Positions 36,901-48,900 of a DNA stretch of 64,000 bases are shown here, piece by piece (position 1 is the stretch's first letter; every line of letters begins with the position of its first letter). Source of the DNA: Sarcocystis neurona. Its lineage: Eukaryota > Apicomplexa > Conoidasida > Eucoccidiorida > Sarcocystidae. The stretch is from NCBI GenBank assembly GCA_000727475.1, contig KL647320.1, forward strand, positions 631,115 to 695,114, in the 5' to 3' direction. The notes beneath the pieces were generated by a model. The model did not search any database. It saw only the letters and a list, made by a program, of their open reading frames with translations, and was not told where the DNA came from. The position numbers and the translations under genes are program-made.

Positions 36901-39900
36901 GGACACTTCTCTACATATATGTATTGGGGTCTGTGTGTAGGCAGTGTATTCCTGGAGATTGCTGTGTAAATAAATAGATGTATGCACAGGTACAGGCAAT
37001 GTATGCTGGAGAACTTCTCTGCAAGTAAGTGTATATATATGTGTATATGCGTATGTATAAGCAATGCATGCCCGTAAATTTCTCTTTGAAGAGATGTACA
37101 CATATATATATGTGTATGTACAAGGAATGTGTATGCTCGGAAGCTCCTTTCTACATATATACGTGTGTACACGTGTAAGGTACGTACGCCCGGTGGAAAC
37201 GTTTTTACATATACCTACAAATATAAATAGAATTATGTGTGCATACATATGCGAAGCATATGTATGAAAGCTTCTTCATAAATGTACATACGTTCAAACA
37301 ACGAATGCCCGTAACCCTATATATATATGAGTGCATGGGCAAGCAGCCTATGTCTGAAACGTTCTGTATAAATACGCATATATACATATATATATGTATA
37401 TACATGTCTAGGCAATGTCTGCCCCGGAAACTTCTCTATAGATAAGCGTATGTGTGTAGGTATGTATGTATGTACATTTATATATATACACATATGTGTG
37501 TGTATGAGCAATTTATGCCCGGAAGCTTCTTTACATATATATATATATAAGCTATGTATGCCCAGGCAGTGTATGTCCGGTGATATTATAACCTCATATG
37601 AATACGTGTAAGAAGTAGACATGTACATTTTTCTTCGAGTAGAACATTTGTAGCGCGGAAGGAGGTAGTCGCACTGCATGCGATGAGAAGGACTCTGCCC
37701 ATCAGCAAGAGAATCACTTTTTTTTGCTGCTGTGTGTTGCTCCTGTCCTTCGCAACGTCTGCAGAGAAGAGCGCAGGATATCTAATTTACTGCTGAAGAT
37801 TCACGTACCAATGTGTACATCCTATGTATACAGATGAAGAAGGTATATAAGTATCTGTTCACCCCTATTAAGACCTGTGTAACAATATATAAAATTATAT
37901 GAAAAGACATACGACGACACATACACGCGTACATCTATATATGTATATGGCGCGAAGGACATTTTATGAAAGGTGCACTTTATATATATGTGTTCTGTGC
38001 GACCTATATACGTCTGTACATATACATATATATATGTATTCGGTGCGAAGGGCAATCTAGGAACAGTGCCAGCTTTAAATTATATATATACTCTGTACGA
38101 CATCTATACGTACGTGCGTCTACACATATGTATATATATATGGGGGGGAGGGCAGGTAAGGTGCACCTTCTACGCCTATACATATGTATTTAGTGTGTGC
38201 TGAAGGCAGCTTTCTCTTCTTGTAGAAGGGAAATGTCTACCAAATCTCCGCCGAAAGGAGGACAAACAGAAAAGGTTCCACCTGCGACGGCGGTGGTCCA
38301 CACATCTTTCCACAAAAAAAGGAACAAATCAACGGGCAGCGCAAGTCGATACACCTCACACACATACAAAAACACACACATACATGCGTGTACCTATGCG
38401 TACGTGTCTATATGTAAATTCCCATATACACATACAAATATTGATATATATACACATCTTTACTTATATGCATACATATGCGTACGTGCACCTATACATA
38501 TATGTATGTAATTTTTTATATACGTTATGCCTTTGCACCGATACACACATACATACATACATACATGCATACATATATACATTCAAACATACATATATAC
38601 ACATGTACATACCTGCATACACACACATGAATGTAGGTGTACGTACATATATATATATATGTATGTATATAAACGTGTGCATATGTACAAACACATGAAT
38701 ACACAGACATATACTCGTACACACACAGACACACTGATACATATATATATATTAACATGTATGGACGCGCACATACACACACATACACATTTATACATAT
38801 ACGTATGTGCCCACGGTATACCTATACATAAGTACGAATATATATATATGAATACATGTATATATGCCTTTCTGATTCTTTGTAAAACTTGCTCAGAAGT
38901 TTTGATGGAGCTTGATCGTGGCTGCTTCGCCGCAGCAGAGTGTACTCCCTTAGCCAAAATGTTCAAGCATTCACATACACAGACGTCTTCGGACAGATGC
39001 ACAGATCAATAAATACACACGTTGATATATAAACACCCACATACATGTATATGTCCATATGTATATACGCATACACAAATATATACATATCCACCTATAT
39101 AAATATATATGTGTGTATATATATGCACACACAAATACGCTTCAACACACGCGTTTAGACGTTAAGGTATATATATACAGAAGCCATCAGTACCCTTATC
39201 TATGTATATATCTATGGATAATAGTACATACGCATATACACGTATAGGTGCATACACAAATATACAAAAAGGCTTACATATATATAGAATACATACATAG
39301 AAACTTTCGTTCATATATACATACACGTACGTCTCTACATATACGTGTATGAACGCGTAGGCAATAACATAGATCTCCACCCTTACGTATGTATATGTGT
39401 AGACGTATGCACACGCATACACAAGTCTATAAACGACCCTATGTATATACATATATAGGCACGTTTCTACATATAATACGTCTAGACGTATGATGCCTAC
39501 ACAAATATTTGTGTACGTATAAGTCTCCACGACTTTTTGTGTGCACGTATGTGATGGTGGAATGACTGAAGACACGTACGTGTAGCTTGTTGAGAATGTG
39601 TTCGGTCGCAGCGGCGCAGAGTGTCTGATGAAGAACGCCGACTTTTCCAAAGGCGTGCAAGATGCTGGCGACCTCCGCAGGCAGCAAAGCATTGATACGA
39701 CTCTGCGTGGAAATGTCGAACAGACAGGCAGCAGCAGGCAAGAAAATCTTCCACACAGAGGGAGACGCCCGGAGACAGAGACACGTAAACGGACGCGGGG
39801 AGACACGGAGAAGACGAAGAAGAGACGAACAGGTGTGTTTCTGCACTTCCAAAACAGACGCAGCAAAAAAGGCGCTCAGACACAAAAAGTCAGTCACGTC

Positions 39901-42900
39901 TATAAACATTTCACAACCGCTCGCTATAGAAGTGTCATATATATATATTGGATAATAGACAGACGTACGCGCGAACACATATATATATACAGGAGCCTGT
40001 GCAGATGATCACGCGGCAAGTTTTGCAACGTAGACGAAGGTTGCTGACGAACTTTTATTTCATCGTGTGGTGTGTCTCTCTTCTGTGTATCAATCAACAG
40101 AGAAAGGGGCCTCGCAGCGGGGAATACGAAGACTTGTCAAACGAATCAAAACTCGTGATCTTGGGCGGCACTTTACAATAAAGTGATATGGAGAGCTTTA
40201 CACAGCAACTCGACTATAGTAAGTGCGACACAAATGTTTACATACATGTATATATGTATGTCTATATATATGCAGACACATATAAATGTATATATTTGTA
40301 TGTATATTTACAAATGTATAGGTCTCTATCCCTGTGTATGTACACGCATGTGTGTACACGTTAATGACATATGTATGTCCGGGTCTGTTTATGTATAATG
40401 TATATGAATATATGTGTGTACATACATATATATGTGTATATGTATAGGTAAACGCCTCTACATACATATGTGTGTGTATATAGATGTAATTGTATAGGGG
40501 CGAGAGTATGTTACGTTGAAGGCCTGTGTATGTCCGCCCACGTGTACACGTTGGCCTCCTAAGGGAAGAGAAGTCTGTACATACATTACACTGATATGCG
40601 CATACATTCAGATATATACACGTCCAAGCATACAAAAATTCATACATATATATAATAAATATACATACGCATATGGATGGGTATACAGACAGACATATTC
40701 CCCACCTAAACGCGTACATGCAGACACTACACGCCTACTCCTACAAACCCCTACATATATATATATGTGCATGCATGTATACGTATATATGTGTGTACAC
40801 GCATATGTGTTAGTATACAGAGACACATGTGGCGCGTCACTGGCGCATCAGGGGCGCGACGTTGCAGTTCAACATTCATAAATATACATACACACTTGTA
40901 TATATGTATAGATGAACGTAGACAATTCCTATATATACATACACATCAATACATGTGTAAGCGTACTCGTGTCTGTCTGCGCGCATATATGCGTCCTCAC
41001 ATAAAAAACCACCGAAGGTATATATGTGTGTGTGTGTATCTCTCTCTTTCTCGATGCATATATATAAAGGTAGAAATGGATAGACAGATAGATATAGATA
41101 GACAGATATAGATAGATAGGTACTGGCAGACAAATATAGATAAACACAAGTATATATACGTAGATATGGGTATAGTTGGACAGATAGACAGATGGATATA
41201 GATAGATATAGATGGAAGCAGATAAACGGATATAGGTAGACAGACACAGAGATAGACCAACATCATATACACATGTATGTCCCTGTGGAGAAGGCAGAGT
41301 ACCAGGTATGTGCATAGCTGGGGCACACGTGTATATCTACGAACATATATAGATGTAAGTAGGTGTAGGTGTCCACGCATGGAGATGCGGCAAGGGAGGG
41401 CACACGGACATGCAGACGCAGACATGACGAGAGACGTCTTTCTAGGCAGGTTGCTCGGCAGCTGCATGCCACGAGCGGGGGTTGTTGCAGAGAAGCAGGA
41501 GTGCAGGTGAAGTCGAAGAAACGGAAGAAACGGCGAAACTCGTCTCACGGCCGCAGTTGAAGCGAGCGCATGCCAAGCTTCTTCGTCGCGAACGCCGAGG
41601 CGTCCGAGGGCGTAGCAGAGCTGCGCCACTGCAATGTCCTGAAAAGTGAACGCCGCTCTGCATGCGCCCCAGAGTCAAGAACGGAAGGAAGGAAATCGAC
41701 ACCAGTTAGTCGCACAGGCAAATTTTGTGCGTGGGGGAGGGCGCAGGAAATTTCTGCGTAGAGACGTGTCTGCGTCTGCAGTACGCTAGGCAAGGCAAGG
41801 CTACAGCGGCAGGAAGCGGACGGGGTGCAGCAGCAGCAGCAGCAGTCAAACGGCCGTACACGCTCCGCAGCGGCACAGGAGCAGAGAAGGAACAAGAAAA
41901 CTAAGGACAAGCTGCTTTCCCTGGGACGCATCTCTCCATCCAGATACATGCACAGATGTACACTCATGCGTACATACGTACGTATGCACACAGGTCAACA
42001 CACACAAATGAATGTGTGTAGACGTATACACATATAAATGTTTATATCGGCGCATGGATATATACAGGCACAGAGATTCATGTGACTGTATGTAATGAAG
42101 GGACTGAGCTGGCTCTACAAATGTACGAGGGTCGCCCGGCACTTCTTTGCTGCTGCTGCTGCTGCTGCTCGTAGCCGTTATGTGCTGCACGTGCCTTTTA
42201 ATTCGACCGCAGCAAAGACTGATGATTGGCTTGCTGCGACAGTCGAGCTTGGCGAAGGCGTAGAGCAGCAGCGCAGCGCTGCGGTTGGAGAGCAGCAGCG
42301 CAGTCTTTGTATCTGCTGCTGCACGCCTCCCCACGCGCCGCAGAAGCTGTGTGTCTACTAGACACCGAGTCCGAGCAGTCGTCAGCGCGTAGAGCAGCAA
42401 AGCGCGCGTCGGCAGCGCCTCGACCGCCTGGCGCAGCACATTGTTCGCCTTGTATGCGAGTCTATAAGGCAACACGCCAACGCAGGAGAACTCGTAGAGA
42501 ATATAGGAAAGGTAGTGCGGCGGCATCTCGTGCAGCTGCTGCTCCGCCGCCCACGCGCAGACGCGAAGTACTCGCAGATATGGCCACGCCGAGACCCCCG
42601 CTGCGCCAGGAGCTTCGCCGGAGTATCTGAAAGAGAAGAGCCGCAGCGGCGACGAGGAGGTGGAGCAGAAAGCGGAAGAAGCGGGACGGGGAACACGTGG
42701 CAACAAGGAAAAGGTGGACAGCAACGAACAAGTGGACAACAGCGAAAAAAGTAGGACGACTTAAAAGAGAAAAGGACACGAGGAAGAAGGGGAGAACAGG
42801 AAGAAGAAGAAGAAAACGAAAAGAAGAAGAAGCGCGAGGAAACAACGGAGATCTCGGACGGGAAAACTAGCGAAGGCGAAAGGATGTGGAGAAAGCAGCA

Positions 42901-45900
42901 GGGAGTGTGAGGGGGGACGTTCAGAAGAGAAAGGCAAGCAGCAGAGAGGAAAACAGCAAAGGAGGACGGCCAAAAGAGAAGCGGGAGAGGCGCAGATGTG
43001 ATTGAAGAGGACGTCGATGGGGAAGACGAAAAGACGCGAAAACGGTGACGGAGAAGAAGACGAGAAAGGGCCACCAGAAGAGCTGACGGAACACGAAAAG
43101 AGCAGAAATGAGTGGACGGATGACAAAAGTGGGACAGGTGGAAAAGAAATGAACACGGAGGACAGAACGAAGAGGTGGAAACGAGAAGAGGAGACCAACA
43201 AAAGGGAAGAACAGAAAGAGACTGAGAGAAAGACAGCAGGTGAAGTCGACACAGAGACGAGAAGGGAAATGTAGAGAAAGTAGGGGATGATAGAGGATAT
43301 ACGTAGCAAAACAGCAGAAAACAGGGAAGCGCGTCCTCAGCGGAGGATGCTCGGGAAAAACAAGAAACGGACGTACGCAGGAACGCAGGTCTCGGTCATT
43401 CTTAGAATCCTGTGCGATATCTACGTAATACAGATATACACAACTATATACATATATTCGTACATACTCGTATACACCTGTCTGCAGGCGTATACACACA
43501 TATACATACATACGCGTATACACCTGTCTGCAGACGTATACATATATGTATGTCCAGGGGCGTGCAGTGCCACACGTGGGCTCCACACAGTTACGTAAGT
43601 GCCTACGGACGATATTAACATATTAACCTTCCGGTGAGGCAATGGGCGGTTATTAAAGGTCAGCGACGTGCACTTTTTGTACGGAGGGGAAAATATTAAG
43701 AAACGCGTATGTGCGTATCCCCAGCAGCAGAAGGTACAGAGATAAAACTAAGAGTCGACAAACAGCAAGGAAGAATACCAGTGGACAGAACGGTGTGCGC
43801 GAGGAGGCCTAAATAAGTGAGCATCTGTCTTAGATAGAGCTCTGCAGTGCAAGTGCTTTACCGCCGTCGTGAAGCATCCGTGAATACTTTTCGCAACTGG
43901 CAACGCAGAAGAAAAGTACTCCCCCGCATTTCTCCAGCAGCAGAGAAGCAGCAACGACCACAGAAGCGCAGCCCAGAAGAGAACTTCGAAGACGCGTCTC
44001 CCAGCGGCATTCAAGGGGCGAAGGAAGAGCGCGCTCTTCCTTGAGTAGAAGGCAAAAGTTCACAGCTGGGCGTGAACTAATCAACGCTGCAGGCGCAATT
44101 TTCCTCTGCCTTCCCGATTTCCCCATTTCTCTTCACGGGAGACAGCGTAAAAGCGTCTACGCAAGGACTGACGTGTGCGGAGGAAAGTCGGCAACGGCGT
44201 CGGAACCTACCTAGATGTATACGTGCATATGTGTATGTGTAGAAAGATACGCAAATACACGTCTACCTGAACACATCTATATGTGTGTGTGTAACCAAAC
44301 GCGTACGTGGTCGGTGCACACAGAAGACCAATTTGTTGAGAAAAGATGTCGCCGTTTTGTTTACCTCCTGCAGGCGTTTAGAGACGTGGGAGAGAACTTT
44401 CATTCTCGGCGGCCTGTTCTGCGCTGCTCTTCTTTGCAGTGTTTGCTTGTCACTGGGGGAAACGTGCTGCTGTCTAAAAATTGAAGAAGGGTTTCTGCAT
44501 TTCCCACCTTCGAAGAGTGTAAAGGACGCAGACGATATCCCGCTCGTTCAAATGACGAGCTCCTTGCAGCAAATAAGAAAGCATCGCCTTGAGCTCCTGC
44601 GTCACCTCCGCGCGCTGGTGCGCGAAGCAGCTCATCGCGTGGCACACCTGGCTCAGCGATATTCCCCGAGTCACCGGCACGGCGCTCTGAAGAAGCACCA
44701 CCGCCCGACACAAAAGAGAAGAAAGACCCGGAAAAATAAAAGAAGAAAGACTCAAATTGTCCTTAACACCAACTCTCTCTCCATACGCAGAGACGCGTGC
44801 ACCAGTGCGGCGGCGCGGAAATGGCATTACGACCTGAACAGCGTCTACATATGTAGGTGTACACATATGCGACGGGACGCCAAGCACCGGCTGAAAAGCG
44901 TAGTGTGTCATACTAATATCATCCACACGTATCGCGCAACAACTATAGATTCACACGTACATACGTGTGGATGTGTGGGAGGAGGAGAGCTGCACGTGGG
45001 ACAGGAGTGTCTGCTGCTGGCAGCTCCAGGATAGAAAGGGAAGAAGTGTAAAACGTAAGACGCAGCAGCGGATACAAAATAGACGGGAACGCAGGCGTTT
45101 GAAGCCTTGTCTGCGTAGATATTCACAATGAAATTCTCTCGCTCGGACACGGGTTAGTGCCCGTCTGTAGTTGTATACGAGAGCACACACCTCCATCACT
45201 CTCTAGCTACGTGGTGTGTATACGCAGATACATATATGTGTATGTGTGTAACTTTGTAGCTAGTGTACCACAAATGATGTGGAAAAGTGGCCAGTTAACG
45301 GGTGAAGGTCACGAGGAATGGAAAAAAGGGTGCCAAGTACAGCAGGGAGACAAAAAGAGCGAAAAAGAGAGGAGAAAATCCGCCAGCGTAGGCAGTGAGG
45401 CACCGCCTGACTTGTACGCAGGGAGACGACAGCTTGCGTGTGACTGAGTAGACCTAGGGCAGCTACAGACAGAGACACGCATAAGAGTAGGCAACAGAAG
45501 GAAGAACAGGAATGCGTAGCGGACAGAAATACAACAAGGTGCAGCAGGGAAGTGACCAAGCCAAAAACGTTGGACACACGTGCGGCCCTTTTATCGACCA
45601 AGTCGCAGGCGGCAGAAAAACCCCGGCACGTGGACGCTGCAGTGGCACATTGTCACCGCTGACGACGCGAGCGGTTTTCATCCGTGGGCAACGGCTGTCG
45701 CAAGAAACGCATCATGTGAATATCTCGCTAAAGTCCCCCCTATACATACATGTGTGGACACAAACGGGTCGAGACCCACGCAGACAAATAGAGAGGACCA
45801 CGTGATCCTCCCATTCAGTAAATCTTCTTCCTTTTAACGGAGACACACCAGCAGAGTGGGCTCCGAGACAGTCGATCTCTGCAAGATTTCTTTCATTTAG

Positions 45901-48900
45901 GCGTACCGTAGACACACACGTGTATACACGTGGATAGCGACACACACACAGAAAAATAGAGTGGACACCACCAGAAATTCCCCTGCAGGGAGAGTTCTAT
46001 GATTGAACTGTAGCACAGGAAGATCCATCCCTAAGAAGGTCTTGCACTGCAGCTTCCGACGACTTTTTTACCGTCGCGCACGTGTAGATCGACACCACGG
46101 CATCAGTCGCTTGCTTGCAAACAAGGAGAAACAGGTCGGCATCGGCTAGTTTTCCTGATCCACACACTGCCTTCAAGGCAGCAAGAAGCAAAGTATCTCC
46201 ACCCGTTCTGCCCCATCCTCCTTCACCAGGTTCACACGTGTGCTATACGCAATATGTACGTGTTGCTGGTATAACTAGTGTTCACTGCATTACCTCACCG
46301 ACAGGAAAATGGGTGTCTGTAAATATATATGGAGAGAGTCGTTTCTGTATAACGCAAATACTGAGACGCCGCCTACGGTTGCCAAGGGCGATCCTACGTC
46401 TTACGCGTATGCGTGTGGAACAGCGCGTGGTACTAACAAGGATGAAACGGCTGCCTGTCCTACCCGTACATGCCGGACGATCTCTTTGGCAAGGACTTTC
46501 CACATTCCGTCAGTGCCAGGGAGCTGCAAGTTCTTACATACAACTGCCAAGGCATGCAGCTGTGCGGGAGAGAGGTCACGCGTATTTTTGTAGATATCCC
46601 GGGTGAGCTGCAGAAATCGGTCGTCAGTGCTAAGTTCCGCATAGGCGAGGCCAGCCTGCGAAAGCTCCTGCAGGTGGTAGATTTTGAGAGACAGTTTTGT
46701 GTCTTCGGTGTACTGCGATATTTCGCTCAGCGTCTGCAGCACCTTCTTCTCATCTTCACGCGAGGAAAAACGCCAACACTTATGCGAAGAGGAAGCAGGA
46801 GATGCTGACGAGGAAGAAGAAGGAAAAGATGAAGAGAAACCGTGACGCTGCATGTTCCTACGTTTGCGGTTGTCGCTGCTGCTATCCTCAGCGGCGTCCT
46901 CTTGGTGAAGATACCGCGCTTGGAAAGAAGCAGAGTTTGCCGGCGGAAAAGACGCTGGAGGCGGTAGTTCAAGGTCCTCTTCCTCGTCCTCCTCGGCTTC
47001 CTCTTGCTGCTCTTCCTGCTGCAGGGTGAATGGAGAGGAAGAGTGGGTGGGATAATTTCCGGCTTCCGAATAATACAGAGAATCGTCCGTGAGGACGTCT
47101 TCTGCCGGACGACCCTGTACGCATTGCTCTGTGTAAGACTTGTCATAGAAATCCGCATGGCGGTAACGGTCGGCGGAGTCATGCGGGAGAGGAGCAGCTG
47201 CAGTGGCAAACATTCTCTTTGGTGGGATGCGGGTCACGAGGGAAGAGATAGACGAGTGGACACAGGGAACGCCGCCGCGGCAGCAAGAAGCTGGAACAGC
47301 AAAGGAATAAAACAGAGAGCTCCGAAACGGCTGTGAAGAAGGTGGCGAAGACGAAGGAGAAGGGGAAGACGACGTGCGCGGGAGAGTGGAAGAAGCGAAC
47401 AAAGAAGACGAGGTTGAATGTGTAGGGAAATTATCAGACGCGAGGAACGGTGGCAAGCGATACACTTCAGAAGAACGAAAATAAGGTCCCACCCACATCG
47501 GCGACTCAGACGGCACACGGCGAGACGTAGAAAGAGGAGAAACAAGAACAGCAGGGATGTGCGCAGAAGACAAAGGCCGACGACGACTTGAGCACAAGAC
47601 CAGCACAGCGCATCTGACAGACGAAGACGGTGACCAACGTAACGAGGCCGGAGGACGAGGCACACGGAGAAGCGAAGAAATTGAGGAGAATGATGCAAGC
47701 AAGGCAGACAAAGAGCACGAGGTAGGTGGTGGCTTCGTGGACACGCAATAGTAGGGGAAGGCGACAGGGAGATACGAGGGGAGCACATGTGATGAACGGG
47801 GCACCAAGGCCGAAGGGCAACTATACGACGGGTTCAGTTGACAGGGTGCGTGATATGCAGAAGAGATCGGACGGTCTGACAAAAAAAGAAAACGAGGCGA
47901 CCAGGGGCTGCGGGTCGAGTAGTTGACGCCGCACGCCCGACAGAAAAAAGCGACGAAGGGTTTCAGAAGACACGGGGAAGAGGAGAAGGCGGAAAAAGTG
48001 TAGAAGGCACTGGTGTCGGTGGAGCGCCGTTTGTGCGTGGCAGATGCAGTCGGTTGCGGGGTCGAAGTGGAAAAAAACGCTCCTGGTGACTTCAAGAGAG
48101 AGGAGGTTGGGGAAGGGGAAGGAGGGCTCATCGGGAGCGAGACCAGGGACGAACTGGACGACCATGAAGAAGCTGCAGAAGAGCCAAGGAGACACAAAGA
48201 AAGAGATGACGGAGGAGCAGAAAAAGAAGGAGGAGTAGCCAGACAGGGCGAGCCACGACGTCGGACGTACCAAGAAGGCGAGGGACTAAAACTGAGAACG
48301 TGGAGTGAAAGGCGTGATAGAGAAAGCGCGGGACGCTGTCGGAGGCCTGGTAATAGAACCGAAACTTTCCGGCCAGAAATCAGACTCAAACACGCGGTGG
48401 AAGGCAAGCACGGACGCCGGGGCAGCCTTTCCCACAGAACGGGTGGGATACGTTCTAGCTTTGTACCAGAAGGTTTCGGACCACTTAGCCAGCCGGGAAA
48501 ATGTCGTTCCGCCACTTCTACTGCCGATGGATCTGCTGTGCGACTGTTTCTTCTTGAATTTATTGCAGGTAGTCCGATCCGAACTGCCCCTGCTCTGTTT
48601 AGTCTTGTCACGAACGGAAATCTGTTCACGACACATGTTGCACACGGCCCTGCATCTGCTGCTCTCAACACGGCAACTGCTGCAGCAGCTCGCTCGACGG
48701 TTCTCGATCTCGGTGCCGCTATTCCTGCGAATGAAAAACTAGCTTCCCGAGGTGTCTCTACAACGATTATGTCTCTACTTGACATTTCCAAGCGACTTCG
48801 CGCGTCGTATTGCTGTATGGACGGAGGACCAGTTTCTTTAGGCAACGAAGACGACCTGCGACAAAAGTTTTCAGTGCACAGCCGGCAGGCTTGCATCAGT

